Assembly (NCBI RefSeq): GCF_001307275.1
Contig: NZ_CP012831.1
Span: 2,472,501-2,536,500, forward strand
DNA from: Pseudomonas fluorescens
GTDB lineage: Bacteria > Pseudomonadota > Gammaproteobacteria > Pseudomonadales > Pseudomonadaceae
Direction of reading: 5' to 3'
DNA length: 64,000 nt
Every line of letters begins with the position of its first letter. The stretch's first letter is position 1. Below, piece after piece: positions 19,664 through 28,936 of this stretch. A program made the translations under genes and the position numbers. The notes beneath the pieces were generated by a model, which was not told the DNA's origin, made no database searches, and worked only from the letters and a program-made list of their open reading frames with translations.

Positions 19664-20755
19664 TTGATCAGGCCGCGTTCAAGCCATCGGTTACTCGACC
19701 GTGTTTTCCAGATTTTGTTTCCAGGCCTCCTGCTTTTGTTACTGAACGGTTGCAGTAGCGTCGGTTACTACAGCCAGCTCGTCGGCGGACAGCTGCGGTT
19801 GTTGCAAGCCCGAGAGCCTATCGACCAAGTCATCGCCGACCCCGCTCGCGATCCCCAACTCAAGGCGCACCTGGCCCAGGCGCGCGAGGCACGGACGTTT
19901 GCCAGCGATCACCTGCATTTACCGGACAATCGAAGCTATCGCCTGTATGCGGATATAGGCCGGCCATTCGTCGTCTGGAATGTCTTTGCCACGCCAGAAT
20001 TTTCCCTGGCGCCGCAGAATCATTGTTTCCCCATTGCCGGTTGCGTGGCTTATCGCGGTTATTACAGCCAGGGCGCCGCCCGTGGCGAGGCCGCGTTGCA
20101 GCGCTTGCAGGGCATGGACGTGGCAATTGGCGGTGTGGAGGCCTATTCGACGCTGGGCTGGTTCAACGATCCGATCCTGAGCTCGATGATGCACTGGGGC
20201 GACGAACGCCTGGCGACGCTGATCTTTCATGAACTGGCGCACCAGCGGTTTTATGTAAAGGACGACACCGAATTCAATGAGTCCTTCGCCACCTTCGTTG
20301 AACAGGAAGGCACCCGGCAATGGCGTGCCAGTCGTGGGTTGGCGCCGGATAACGGCAAGCAGGTGCGCCAGCGCGACCAGTTCATCCAACTGGTCCTCGA
20401 CACCCGCCAGCGCCTGGAAACCCTCTACGCCCAGCCCCTGACAGCCGAACAGATGCGCCAACGCAAAGCTGAGGAGTTCGAGCGCCTGCGTGCGGACTAT
20501 GTGCAAATGCGCGACACCCAGTGGGCGGGCGACAAACGCTATGACGCCTGGGTCTACGCGCCACTGAACAATGCGCGACTATTGCCGTTCGGGCTGTATG
20601 ACCAGTGGGTGCCGGCATTTGCGGCGCTGTTCAGGCGCGAGGGCGGTGATTGGGTTGCCTTTTATGCTGCGGTGGAAAAGCTGGGCGAATTGCCGATCGA
20701 AGCGCGCAAGGCGGCCTTGAAGGTATTGGCGCAGCCGAAGACTTCCGCTGACTAG
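19664..20755 (+). CDS. Putative lipoprotein aminopeptidase (PF10023 family)
   Basis: This protein of 363 residues has a lipoprotein signal (LLLLLLNGCSS, cysteine near residue 30). It carries a zinc-metallopeptidase motif, IFHELAHQRFY, around residues 187-197, and a downstream acidic stretch, FNESFATFVEQEG, that would supply the third zinc ligand. This matches the predicted aminopeptidase family PF10023. The start is unusual: the only plausible codon is TTG at 19664, since no ATG or GTG lies before the signal in this frame. It is divergent from the paired lipoproteins. Activity is predicted, not proven. Confidence 0.82.
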   Translation: MIRPRSSHRLLDRVFQILFPGLLLLLLNGCSSVGYYSQLVGGQLRLLQAREPIDQVIADPARDPQLKAHLAQAREARTFASDHLHLPDNRSYRLYADIGRPFVVWNVFATPEFSLAPQNHCFPIAGCVAYRGYYSQGAARGEAALQRLQGMDVAIGGVEAYSTLGWFNDPILSSMMHWGDERLATLIFHELAHQRFYVKDDTEFNESFATFVEQEGTRQWRASRGLAPDNGKQVRQRDQFIQLVLDTRQRLETLYAQPLTAEQMRQRKAEEFERLRADYVQMRDTQWAGDKRYDAWVYAPLNNARLLPFGLYDQWVPAFAALFRREGGDWVAFYAAVEKLGELPIEARKAALKVLAQPKTSAD

Positions 20756-20763
20756 GCGGACGT

Positions 20764-20922
20764 CATCGCGAGCAAGCTCGCTCCCACACTTGTTCGTCGT
20801 TATGCATGCCATCAGGCTTGACGCCGTTCCTACGTGGGAGCGAGCTTGCTCGCGATGACGACAGTACCGACACCATTGAAGCAAGCTGACTCACCGCTAT
20901 CGCGAGCAAGCTCGCTCCCACA
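20764..20922. repeat. Cluster of three REP palindromes
   Basis: Three copies of the REP core (ATCGCGAGCAAGCTCGCTCC and its complement) at 20764-20788, 20834-20857 and 20899-20922, in forward, reverse and forward orientation. The first two form an inverted pair (a REPIN); the third is a single extra element. They lie between a gene 3' end and the HU terminator. Confidence 0.95.
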
Positions 20923-20955
20923 TTGGATGCCTGGCTACAGCCAGCAACCCCGCAC

Positions 20956-20991
20956 AAAAAAGGGCATACCGACTCATCGATATGCCCTTTT
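20956..20991 (-). terminator. Rho-independent terminator of the HU gene
   Basis: AAAAGGGCATA and TATGCCCTTTT form an 11-bp stem with a 12-nt loop. On the minus strand it ends in a T run. It lies 40 nt after the HU stop. Confidence 0.88.
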
Positions 20992-21032
20992 GATTGCCGC
21001 TTTCTTCCCCCCGGCCGAGGTACTCGTAGCGA

Positions 21033-21308
21033 TTATGGGTTGACGCTTTCTTTCAAGGACTTGCCTGGTTTGAAGGCAACGGTGTTGCTGGCCTTGATCT
21101 TCACCGGCTCACCGGTCTGTGGGTTTTTGCCAGTGCGGGCGCCGCGGTGGCGTTGCAGGAAAGTGCCGAAGCCCACCAGGGTAACGCTGTCCTTGCGGTG
21201 CAGGGCGCCGGTGATTTCTTCCAGGACGGCGTTGAGGACGCGGTTGGCTTGTTCTTTGGTGAGGTCTGCTTTTTCCGCGATAGCGGCGGCGAGTTCTGGT
21301 TTACGCAT
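21033..21308 (-). CDS. HU-family DNA-binding protein
   Basis: This histone-like protein of 91 residues bends and compacts DNA in the nucleoid. The family pattern is complete: a helical dimerisation part (residues 1-40, KPELAAAIAEKADLTKEQANRVLN), the GFGTF strand, and the DNA-gripping arm with GKNPQTGEPVKIKA. The start is at 21308. It stands as its own unit with a terminator, downstream of rubredoxin reductase as in other pseudomonads. It could be called HU-alpha or HU-beta; the sequence alone does not settle the name. Confidence 0.95.
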   Translation of the reverse strand: MRKPELAAAIAEKADLTKEQANRVLNAVLEEITGALHRKDSVTLVGFGTFLQRHRGARTGKNPQTGEPVKIKASNTVAFKPGKSLKESVNP

Positions 21309-21499
21309 GAATGAAGCCCCTTTGACGGTTTTTTTGTTGTTATGTCCGTGCTGCTCTCTTTGGAACAGCCCCTAAGGCGCCGCAGGCTCTACTCTGCGGC
21401 AGACGGAAGTGAGGATGGCACGGTGCCGAAAACGGCGCCAGTGTCCGGGCGACCTTTGTGGGACCAAAAGTAGGGTTTTTGCGACAGAACGACCAGTAT

Positions 21500-22648
21500 T
21501 TACGCCAGCAGGGCTGGAAGCTCCTTGTTCAGCGCCAGTTTCTCCATCACCGCCGTGCCTGTCAGGGCATAACCCAACAGGTTGCCTTGAGCGTCGCGGC
21601 ACAGCGCCTTGATGTCCGCCCCCTGCCCCTCGACGCTCCACACGCCCTCGCGGCCTCGCGGTGGCGGCGACACCACCAAGGGGCACACCGGGGTTTTTAC
21701 GGTAATCGGCATGGGGCCGTAGCTGACGGCAGTCGGGTTGCCGGCCAGGGTTTGGGCCAGGGCCCTGGCGCAACTCATCAGCGGCATGACATACAGCAGG
21801 TTCAAGCCGTCGACCTCGGCGCAGTCGCCCAGGGCGTAGATATTGGCGTGAGAGGTCTTCAGGTGACGGTCGACCACGACACCACGGTTGACCACCAGGC
21901 CGGCCGCGGCTGCCAGGTCGATACGGGGACGCAGGCCGATGGCCGAGACCACCAGGTCGCAGGCAATCACCTGGCCGTCGGACAGATGCGCCTCCAGACC
22001 GTCGGCGACCTTCTGCAAGCGGTTGAGCACAGGGCCCAAGTGGAAGCGCGCACCGAGGCTTTCCAGCCCGGCCTGGACCGCTGCCGCGGCGGCCGGGTGC
22101 AGCAGCGTCGGCATGACTTGCTCGCACGGCGCCACCAGTTGTACTTCGTAGCCACCCAGGCTCAGGTCGTTGGCGAACTCGCAGCCAATCAGGCCGGCAC
22201 CCAGCAACAACACCCGACGCTTGCCGGCCGCCGCGGCCCTGAAGCGTGCGTAGTCTTCCAGGTCGTTGATGGGGAAGATCAGGTCCGCGCCATCGCCCTG
22301 TACCGGCACGCGCACGGTTTCGGCGCCCCAGGCCAGGATCAGGTCGCGGTAGTTCACCGCCTCTTCGCCGATCCATAGCCGTTTGTGGCCCGGATCGATG
22401 CCGCTGATGCGGGTATGGGTGCGCACTTCGGCCTTGAGTTGCTCGGCCATGGCCCCCGGCTCGGCCATGCTCAGGCCGTCGGCGTCTTTGTTCTTGCCAA
22501 AGCCTGTGGAGAGCATCGGCTTGGAATACGAGCGACCGTCGTCCGCAGTGATCAGCAGCAACGGGGTTTCGCTGTCGAGCTTGCGAAACTCCCGGGCCAG
22601 GTTATAACCGGCCAGGCCTGTACCGACGATGACGACAGGTGCGCTCAT
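21500..22648 (-). CDS. Rubredoxin reductase (NAD(P)H/FAD-dependent)
   Basis: This flavoprotein of 382 residues passes electrons from NADH to rubredoxin, which in turn serves alkane hydroxylases or oxygen-defence proteins. It has the N-terminal FAD fold ([11 protein letters not shown], residues 8-18), a second nucleotide fold ([13 protein letters not shown], near residue 155) and the FAD-binding [10 protein letters not shown] near residue 275. The ATG at 22648 is preceded by GGAGAG; the ATG 12 nt upstream overlaps that site. It is 24 nt downstream of rubredoxin in one operon. No alkane hydroxylase gene is in the window. Confidence 0.92.
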   Translation of the reverse strand: MSAPVVIVGTGLAGYNLAREFRKLDSETPLLLITADDGRSYSKPMLSTGFGKNKDADGLSMAEPGAMAEQLKAEVRTHTRISGIDPGHKRLWIGEEAVNYRDLILAWGAETVRVPVQGDGADLIFPINDLEDYARFRAAAAGKRRVLLLGAGLIGCEFANDLSLGGYEVQLVAPCEQVMPTLLHPAAAAAVQAGLESLGARFHLGPVLNRLQKVADGLEAHLSDGQVIACDLVVSAIGLRPRIDLAAAAGLVVNRGVVVDRHLKTSHANIYALGDCAEVDGLNLLYVMPLMSCARALAQTLAGNPTAVSYGPMPITVKTPVCPLVVSPPPRGREGVWSVEGQGADIKALCRDAQGNLLGYALTGTAVMEKLALNKELPALLA

Positions 22649-22672
22649 GTTGCTCTCCATTTGATGAAACGA

Positions 22673-22840
22673 TCAGTTGATTTCGATCATTTCGAAATCC
22701 ATTTTGCCGACGCCGCAGTCCGGGCACAGCCAGTCTGCCGGTACATCCTCCCAGCGGGTGCCGGGCGCGATGCCATCGTCAGGCCAGCCGTCAGCTTCGT
22801 TGTAGATCAGGCCGCAGACGATACATTGCCACTTCTTCAT
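22673..22840 (-). CDS. rubA: Rubredoxin
   Basis: This short gene encodes 55 residues. The protein reads [18 protein letters not shown] and onward, with the two iron-binding pairs CIVCG (Cys6, Cys9) and CPDCG (Cys39, Cys42), the exact rubredoxin pattern. It is a small one-iron electron carrier in the cytoplasm. It is followed at 24 nt by its reductase, so donor and carrier are made together. Some pseudomonads carry two rubredoxins here; only one is present in this window. Confidence 0.95.
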   Translation of the reverse strand: MKKWQCIVCGLIYNEADGWPDDGIAPGTRWEDVPADWLCPDCGVGKMDFEMIEIN

Positions 22841-23016
22841 TCCAATACTTCCTCAAGATGTCAGGCCTTGGCCGGTATTTTCCGGCTCAGGGCCGTTTTG
22901 TACTGATCGGTTGCGACAGATGCAAGCACGATCAGCAGGGCAGCCGGCCGGGCCCGTCAAAACCCGCGACCGACATGGTAAGCTCGCGGCCTCATTTGCT
23001 GCCATTCAAGACCTCT

Positions 23017-23580
23017 GTGCCGCATACAAATTCGATATTTCCTACACTCCAATGGCTGCCCCAGCACCTGCTGTCGCCCCGCCCCGATGCGGGTGTGCTC
23101 GATTGGCTGTTCGACGAAGGCTCCCTGACCCGGCGCCTCACGCGCCTGTCGGACGGCCATTTCAGCGTGACGCCGCTGTTCGAAGGCTGGCAGCCGTTAC
23201 GCGCCGACGAATGTGCCGCCCTGGACCTGGCCGAGGGCAGCGAGGGCTGGGTACGCGAAGTGTATCTGCGCGGCCGCGACCAGCCTTGGGTGTTCGCCCG
23301 CAGTGTGGCGGCGCGCAGCGCCTTGCAGGGTGACGGGTTGCAGATGGACGAACTGGGCAGCCGCTCCCTGGGCGAATTGCTGTTTTGCGACCAGGCGTTC
23401 CAGCGCCGGGCCATCGAGGTTTGCCATTACCCCGAGGCCGGGTTGCCGGAAGACGTCCGCGCCAGCGGGCTGTGGGGTCGCCGTTCACGTTTCGATCGCG
23501 GTGCGTTGAGCGTGCTGGTGGCGGAAATCTTCCTGCCACGCTTGTGGACCGTCGCCCGCGCCTATTCGGAGAATTTCTGA
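23017..23580 (+). CDS. ubiC: Chorismate lyase
   Basis: This enzyme of 187 residues removes pyruvate from chorismate to give 4-hydroxybenzoate, the first step of ubiquinone synthesis. Family features are the [12 protein letters not shown] start region, [18 protein letters not shown] and the C-terminal [20 protein letters not shown], with conserved Arg and Glu residues of the active site. The start is the GTG at 23017, giving the usual length; upstream starts would add about 50 unrelated residues. Its stop overlaps the ubiA start by one base, so the first two steps of the pathway are coupled. Confidence 0.92.
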   Translation: MPHTNSIFPTLQWLPQHLLSPRPDAGVLDWLFDEGSLTRRLTRLSDGHFSVTPLFEGWQPLRADECAALDLAEGSEGWVREVYLRGRDQPWVFARSVAARSALQGDGLQMDELGSRSLGELLFCDQAFQRRAIEVCHYPEAGLPEDVRASGLWGRRSRFDRGALSVLVAEIFLPRLWTVARAYSENF

Positions 23581-24470
23581 TGTACGTGCAACTGCTCAAA
23601 TCCTTGAATCGCCTGAATCCACGGGCGTGGGACTTCGTGCAACTGACCCGTATGGACAAGCCCATCGGCATCTACCTGCTGCTGTGGCCGACGCTGTGGG
23701 CGTTGTGGATTGCCGGTGAAGGCTCGCCGTCCATCGCCAACGTGGTGATTTTCGTCCTCGGCGTGGTGCTGACCCGCGCCGGCGGCTGTGTGATCAATGA
23801 CTGGGCCGACCGCAAGGTCGACGGCCACGTCAAACGCACCGAGCAGCGCCCGCTGGTGAGCGGCAAGATCAGTTCGAAAGAAGCGCTGGTGTTCTTCGCC
23901 GTGCTGATGAGCGTGAGCTTCCTGCTGGTGCTGTGCACCAATGCACCGACCATCCTGTTGTCCCTCGGGGGCCTGGCGCTGGCGTTCAGCTACCCGTTCA
24001 TGAAGCGCTATACCTACTACCCGCAAGTGGTGCTGGGCGCGGCATTCTCCTGGGGCATGCCGATGGCGTTCACTGCCGAAACCGGACATCTGCCGGCGGC
24101 CGCGTGGTTGCTGTACATCGCCAACCTGCTGTGGACGGTGGGCTACGACACCTATTACGCCATGACCGACCGGGACGATGACCTGCGCATCGGCGTGAAG
24201 TCCACGGCGATCCTGTTTGGCGATGCCGATCGGGTGATCATCCTGACGCTGCAAGGCCTGGCCTTGGCTTGCCTGCTGCTGGCCGGATCGAAATTCCAGC
24301 TGGGCGGCTGGTTCCACCTGGGGCTGGTGGCCGCTGCCGCATGCTTCGCCTGGGAATTCTGGTACACCCGTGGCAGGGACCGGATGCGTTGCTTCCAGGC
24401 GTTCCTGCACAACCACTGGGCCGGGTTGGCGATTTTCGTGGGGATTGTGCTGGATTACGCGTTGCGCTGA
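23580..24470 (+). CDS. ubiA: 4-hydroxybenzoate polyprenyltransferase
   Basis: This inner-membrane prenyltransferase of 296 residues attaches the isoprenoid tail to 4-hydroxybenzoate. Eight or nine hydrophobic helices are visible. Both Asp-rich motifs that bind prenyl diphosphate through magnesium are present: NDWADRKVD at residues 73-81 and [12 protein letters not shown] near residues 190-201. The ATG at 23580 shares its A with the ubiC stop (TGATG). The conserved start [17 protein letters not shown] supports it. A REP pair follows. Confidence 0.96.
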   Translation: MYVQLLKSLNRLNPRAWDFVQLTRMDKPIGIYLLLWPTLWALWIAGEGSPSIANVVIFVLGVVLTRAGGCVINDWADRKVDGHVKRTEQRPLVSGKISSKEALVFFAVLMSVSFLLVLCTNAPTILLSLGGLALAFSYPFMKRYTYYPQVVLGAAFSWGMPMAFTAETGHLPAAAWLLYIANLLWTVGYDTYYAMTDRDDDLRIGVKSTAILFGDADRVIILTLQGLALACLLLAGSKFQLGGWFHLGLVAAAACFAWEFWYTRGRDRMRCFQAFLHNHWAGLAIFVGIVLDYALR

Positions 24471-24512
24471 GACCGCCGGTCCAACACTGAACCTTGGGTC
24501 ATGAAAGGCTTT

Positions 24513-24607
24513 GTGGCGAGGGAGCTTGCTCCCGCTCGGTTGCGCAGCGACCGCAAGATTTTGGGACTGCTTCGCAGCCCAGCGGGAGCAAGCTCCCTCG
24601 CCACAAA
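24513..24607. repeat. REPIN of the second REP type (GGCGAGGGAGCTTGCTCCCG)
   Basis: Two inverted copies at 24513-24536 and 24581-24607 enclose about 44 nt. The core differs from the commoner type (GGGAGC-TT-GCTCCC with flanking GTGGCGA) and marks a second REP family. It separates ubiA from the convergent COG4315 gene. Confidence 0.92.
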
Positions 24608-24622
24608 AGCGTTTCGGGGTGG

Positions 24623-25003
24623 TCAGTCGGGCTTGGCGATATGCCAAACGCCGCCTTTCCCATCACCTTTCTTGTCGCCCGCCTTCTCGTCGTCGGCATA
24701 GGTGTACAGCGGATCGCCATCATAGGCCCATTGCGAAGCTCCATCGTCACGGGTGATAACGGTCCATTCTCCCGAAGGAGTGGCGGTACTTTCAGCCTTA
24801 AGCGGCGGCCACTTGACCGCGCATTCGCCATTACACGCAGACTTGCCATCCTTGTCCTTGTCAAATGTGTACAGCGTCATGCCTTTGTGATCGGTGAACA
24901 TGCCGTCTTTTTCCATCGCCGGTTCAGCCGCGAACGCCCAGGTCGGCAGCGCCAGTGCAGCCGTGACCGCCAGAACCTTGATGGATTGGGTGAAGTAAGT
25001 CAT
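24623..25003 (-). CDS. COG4315-family secreted protein (PF03640-type repeats)
   Basis: This exported protein of 126 residues has a signal peptide ending TWAFAAE (about residue 26). The mature part has two related units: GMTLYTFDKDKDGKSACNGE with AVKWPPL, and WAYDGDPLYTYADDE, the hallmark of the PF03640 secreted repeat family. The two cysteines probably form a disulfide. Its function is unknown. It is divergent from phoB across a 152-nt region that holds a Pho box, so co-regulation by phosphate is possible though the box faces phoB. Confidence 0.85.
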   Translation of the reverse strand: MTYFTQSIKVLAVTAALALPTWAFAAEPAMEKDGMFTDHKGMTLYTFDKDKDGKSACNGECAVKWPPLKAESTATPSGEWTVITRDDGASQWAYDGDPLYTYADDEKAGDKKGDGKGGVWHIAKPD

Positions 25004-25084
25004 GGAAACCTTCTTTTGTGGTTGTCAGGATTCGGACTGAAAAGCTTAGTCCAGGATCCCCCTTGCTGCCGGGCCAGGAAATAA

Positions 25085-25102
25085 CTGTCACACGACTGCA
25101 AT
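25085..25102 (+). promoter_or_regulatory. Pho box upstream of phoB
   Basis: CTGTCAC-ACGA-CTGCAAT resembles the consensus CTGTCAT-N4-CTGTCAT, with one mismatch in the first half and two in the second. A -10-like TATCTAAT follows eight nt later at 25111. It would let PhoB activate its own operon. Confidence 0.8.
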
Positions 25103-25155
25103 AATTCCGTTATCTAATGCGGCGCAAGACAGTTAAATGACAAGAGGATTACCCC

Positions 25156-25845
25156 ATGGTTGGCAGGAGCATTCTGATCGTCGACGACGAGGCACCCATC
25201 CGCGAGATGATCGCCGTTGCGTTGGAGATGGCCGGCTATGACTGCATGGAAGCAGAAAACTCTCAACAGGCCCACGCCATCATCGTCGACCGCAAGCCCG
25301 ACCTGATCCTGCTGGACTGGATGCTTCCCGGCACGTCAGGTATCGAACTGGCGCGACGCCTCAAGCGCGACGAGCTGACCGGGGATATCCCGATCATCAT
25401 GCTCACCGCCAAGGGCGAAGAGGACAACAAGATCCAGGGCCTGGAAGTCGGCGCCGACGACTACATCACCAAGCCGTTTTCCCCACGGGAACTGGTAGCG
25501 CGCCTGAAAGCCGTGCTGCGCCGCGCCGGGCCGACCGATGGCGAAGCGCCGATTGAAGTCGGTGGCCTGCTGCTCGACCCGATCAGCCACCGCGTGACCA
25601 TCGACGGCAAACCCGCCGAGATGGGGCCGACCGAATACCGCCTGCTGCAATTCTTCATGACTCACCAGGAACGTGCCTACACCCGCGGCCAATTGTTGGA
25701 TCAGGTCTGGGGCGGCAACGTCTACGTCGAGGAACGCACCGTGGACGTGCACATCCGGCGCTTGCGCAAGGCCCTCGGCGATGCTTATGAAAATCTGGTA
25801 CAAACCGTGCGCGGCACCGGTTATCGTTTTTCGACCAAGGCCTGA
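25156..25845 (+). CDS. phoB: Phosphate regulon response regulator PhoB
   Basis: This OmpR-family response regulator has 229 residues. The receiver domain (residues 1-120) has the acidic pair Asp10-Asp11, phospho-acceptor Asp54 (ILLDWMLPG) and the Lys of ITKPFSP. The C-terminal winged helix (about 130-228) ends with VRGTGYRFS. Phosphorylated PhoB binds Pho boxes and turns on phosphate uptake and scavenging. The start is preceded by AGAGGA. A Pho box lies about 55 nt upstream, implying autoactivation. phoR follows after 44 nt. Confidence 0.97.
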   Translation: MVGRSILIVDDEAPIREMIAVALEMAGYDCMEAENSQQAHAIIVDRKPDLILLDWMLPGTSGIELARRLKRDELTGDIPIIMLTAKGEEDNKIQGLEVGADDYITKPFSPRELVARLKAVLRRAGPTDGEAPIEVGGLLLDPISHRVTIDGKPAEMGPTEYRLLQFFMTHQERAYTRGQLLDQVWGGNVYVEERTVDVHIRRLRKALGDAYENLVQTVRGTGYRFSTKA

Positions 25846-25889
25846 TCCGAGCCCTTACCGCCCGACAAGCTGACAAGGACGCGCGTCAC

Positions 25890-27212
25890 GTGAATCAAAA
25901 CTGGCATGGCACCCTGATTCGCCACATGTTGTTGCTGGTGACCGGTTGTTTGCTGATCGGCCTGATCAGCGGTTATTACGGCTGGAGCCTGGCTGCCGGG
26001 CTGGGGCTTTACCTGGCCTGGACCCTCAAGCAATTGCTGCGCCTGCATGAATGGCTGCGCCTGCACCAACCCGACGAAGCCCCGCCCGACGGCTATGGCC
26101 TGTGGGGTGAGGTGTTCGACAGCATCTACCACCTGCAACGGCGCGACCAGCGCGTTCGCGGCCGCCTGCAGGCGGTGATCGACCGGGTCCAGGAGTCCAC
26201 CGCCGCGCTGAAAGACGCGGTGATCATGCTCGACAGCGACGGCAACCTGGAGTGGTGGAACCGCGCCGCCGAGACCCTGTTGGGCCTCAAGACGCCCCAG
26301 GACAGCGGCCAGCCGGTGACCAACCTGGTGCGTCATCCGCGCTTCAAGGAATATTTCGAGCAAGCCAACTACGCCGAGCCGCTGGAAATCCCTTCGCCCA
26401 CCAACGATCGGTTGCGCATCCAGTTGTACATCACCCGCTACGGCAACAACGAGCACCTGATGCTGGTGCGCGATGTCACGCGGATCCATCAGCTGGAACA
26501 GATGCGCAAGGATTTCATCGCCAACGTATCCCATGAACTGCGTACGCCATTGACGGTGATCTGCGGTTACCTGGAAACCCTGCTCGACAACGTCGAGGAG
26601 GTGAACCCGCGCTGGACCCGGGCCTTGCAGCAGATGCACCAGCAAAGCGGGCGCATGCAGACCCTGCTCAACGACTTGTTGCTGCTGGCGAAGCTCGAAG
26701 CCACCGACTACCCGTCGGACAACCAGCCAGTGCCCATCGACGACCTGCTGCAAACCATTGCCGAAGATGCGCAGGAACTGTCCGGCCCCAAGCAGCAGAC
26801 CATTACCCTGGAAGCCGACCCGGCCGTGCAGCTCAAAGGCAGCGAGGCGGAACTGCGCAGTGCGTTTTCCAACCTGGTGTTCAACGCGGTCAAGTACACA
26901 CCGGAGCAAGGTCGGATCCATGTGCGCTGGTGGGGCGATGAGCAAGGCGCGCACCTGAGCGTGCGCGATTCGGGCATCGGTATCGACAGCAAGCACCTGC
27001 CGCGCCTGACCGAACGCTTCTACCGCGTCGACTCCAGCCGCAACTCCAACACGGGGGGCACCGGGCTGGGCCTGGCCATCGTCAAACACGTCCTGCTGCG
27101 CCATCGTGCCCGCATGGAAATCAGCAGCGTACCCGGCCATGGCAGCACCTTTACCTGCCATTTCGCCCCGGCCCAGGTGGTTCGCGCACGCCTCGCCCGC
27201 CCCGCTGATTGA
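25890..27212 (+). CDS. phoR: Phosphate regulon sensor histidine kinase PhoR
   Basis: This inner-membrane histidine kinase has 440 residues. Two hydrophobic segments lie near the N-terminus (about 12-28 and 30-45) with almost no periplasmic loop. Then come a basic linker, a PAS domain (about 95-200), the H-box NVSHELRTP with His215, and the ATPase domain (N-box VFNAVKYTP, DSGIGID, GGTGLGLAIV). The lack of a periplasmic sensor fits the model that PhoR reads phosphate through Pst and PhoU. The start is GTG at 25890. It forms an operon with phoB. Confidence 0.96.
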   Translation: MNQNWHGTLIRHMLLLVTGCLLIGLISGYYGWSLAAGLGLYLAWTLKQLLRLHEWLRLHQPDEAPPDGYGLWGEVFDSIYHLQRRDQRVRGRLQAVIDRVQESTAALKDAVIMLDSDGNLEWWNRAAETLLGLKTPQDSGQPVTNLVRHPRFKEYFEQANYAEPLEIPSPTNDRLRIQLYITRYGNNEHLMLVRDVTRIHQLEQMRKDFIANVSHELRTPLTVICGYLETLLDNVEEVNPRWTRALQQMHQQSGRMQTLLNDLLLLAKLEATDYPSDNQPVPIDDLLQTIAEDAQELSGPKQQTITLEADPAVQLKGSEAELRSAFSNLVFNAVKYTPEQGRIHVRWWGDEQGAHLSVRDSGIGIDSKHLPRLTERFYRVDSSRNSNTGGTGLGLAIVKHVLLRHRARMEISSVPGHGSTFTCHFAPAQVVRARLARPAD

Positions 27213-27325
27213 GCACGCCCCCTAGGCAATCGCCGAGTCAGCCGCTACATTGACTGGCTTGCGCCTGCCTTTTCGGGCGCCCATTTCCAATTCCTACGAC
27301 TATTCGGAACCCGCAAAACCCCATC

Positions 27326-28666
27326 ATGGACCCTTCCCCTGGCTTGTCCCTCGTTACACTCTTCGCCGAATTCGGCATGATTCTTTTCGCTCTGATCCTG
27401 GTTTTGCTCAACGGCTTTTTCGTTGCGGCCGAATTCGCCATGGTCAAGCTGCGCTCGACCCGGGTCGAAGCCATTGCCGAGCAGAACGGCTGGCGCGGGC
27501 ACATCCTGCGCACCGTCCACAGCCAGCTCGACGCTTACCTGTCGGCATGCCAACTGGGTATCACCCTGGCGTCCCTGGGACTGGGCTGGGTCGGCGAGCC
27601 GGCGTTCGCCCACATCCTCGAACCGTTGCTGGGCGCGGTCGGAGTACAGTCGCCAGAAGTGATCAAGGGCGTGTCGTTCTTCACCGCATTCTTCATCATT
27701 TCGTACCTGCACATCGTGGTCGGTGAACTGGCGCCCAAATCCTGGGCCATCCGCAAACCCGAGCTGCTGTCGCTGTGGACCGCCGTGCCGCTGTACCTGT
27801 TCTACTGGGCCATGTACCCGGCGATCTACCTGCTCAACGCCAGCGCCAACGCCATCTTGCGCATCGCCGGCCAAGGCGAGCCCGGGCCCCATCACGAACA
27901 CCATTACAGCCGCGAAGAACTGAAACTGATCCTGCACTCCAGCCGTGGCCAGGACCCGAGCGACCAGGGCATGCGCGTGCTGGCCTCGGCCGTGGAGATG
28001 GGCGAGCTGGAGGTGGTGGACTGGGCCAACTCCCGGGAAGACCTGGTGACACTGGAATTCAACGCGCCGCTCAAGGAAATCCTGGCGATGTTCCGTCGCC
28101 ACAAGTTCAGCCGTTATCCGGTGTACGACAGCGAGCGCCAGGAGTTCGTCGGCCTGCTGCACATCAAGGACCTGCTGCTGGAACTGGCGGCCCTGGATCA
28201 CATTCCCGAGTCGTTCAACCTGGCCGAACTGACCCGGCCGCTGGAGCGAGTGTCGCGGCACATGCCGCTGTCGCAGTTGCTGGAGCAGTTCCGCAAGGGC
28301 GGCTCGCACTTCGCCTTGGTCGAGGAAGCCGACGGCAATATCATCGGCTACCTGACCATGGAAGACGTGTTGGAAGTGCTGGTGGGCGACATCCAGGACG
28401 AACACCGCAAGGCCGAACGCGGCATCCTGGCCTACCAGCCGGGCAAGCTGCTGGTACGCGGCGACACACCACTGTTCAAGGTCGAGCGCCTGCTGGGGAT
28501 CGACCTGGACCACATCGAAGCCGAAACCCTGGCCGGCCTGGTCTATGAAACCCTCAAGCGCGTGCCAGAAGAGGAAGAAGTGCTGGAAGTCGAAGGCCTG
28601 CGGATCATCATCAAGAAGATGAAAGGACCGAAGATCATCCTGGCGAAGGTGTTGATGCTCGATTGA
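27326..28666 (+). CDS. CNNM/CorC-type hemolysin family protein (UPF0053)
   Basis: This membrane protein of 446 residues has a CNNM transmembrane domain (about residues 10-195, with VLLNGFFVAAEFAMVKLR), a pair of CBS domains (about 215-345) and a CorC_HlyC C-terminal domain (about 360-445). The family is linked to magnesium or cobalt efflux in other bacteria; the name hemolysin is historical. It lies 113 nt after phoR, as in P. aeruginosa. No Pho box is visible in that gap. Ion specificity cannot be deduced. Confidence 0.9.
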   Translation: MDPSPGLSLVTLFAEFGMILFALILVLLNGFFVAAEFAMVKLRSTRVEAIAEQNGWRGHILRTVHSQLDAYLSACQLGITLASLGLGWVGEPAFAHILEPLLGAVGVQSPEVIKGVSFFTAFFIISYLHIVVGELAPKSWAIRKPELLSLWTAVPLYLFYWAMYPAIYLLNASANAILRIAGQGEPGPHHEHHYSREELKLILHSSRGQDPSDQGMRVLASAVEMGELEVVDWANSREDLVTLEFNAPLKEILAMFRRHKFSRYPVYDSERQEFVGLLHIKDLLLELAALDHIPESFNLAELTRPLERVSRHMPLSQLLEQFRKGGSHFALVEEADGNIIGYLTMEDVLEVLVGDIQDEHRKAERGILAYQPGKLLVRGDTPLFKVERLLGIDLDHIEAETLAGLVYETLKRVPEEEEVLEVEGLRIIIKKMKGPKIILAKVLMLD

Positions 28667-28694
28667 GTCGTTGACAGAAGGTCGGCGGTGCTGC

Positions 28695-28914
28695 CTTCGC
28701 GAGCAAGCTCGCTCCCACAGGGGATCGCATTTCGGTCTGGAACAGCCAGCCTCTATGGCGAGGGAGCTTGCTCCCGCTGGGTCTGTAGGAGCTGACGAGC
28801 GAAGCGAGGCTGCGATCTTTCCACTGCCCGTTGAGTCTGGAGCGAAAGATCAAAAGATCGCAGGCTTCGCCAGCTCCTACAAAGCCGAGCGGGAGCAAGC
28901 TCCCTCGCCACAAA
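28695..28914. repeat. Composite REP region with nested inverted repeats
   Basis: One REP of the common type at 28695-28720. Then an inverted pair of the second type (28756-28778 and 28888-28910) encloses a third inverted repeat, TGTAGGAGCTG (28784-28794) and CAGCTCCTACA (28871-28881), with flanking stretches that also pair (GCTGCGATCTTT and AAAGATC/GATCGCAG). It fills the space between two convergent genes. Confidence 0.92.
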
Positions 28915-28936
28915 AGCGCCTTGGCTTGTGCAGAGG

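Noticed and set aside
20764..20922. Regularly spaced palindromic repeats that might suggest a CRISPR array
   Set aside because: Copies alternate in orientation, occur as pairs scattered over the whole window, and have no cas genes; they are REP elements.
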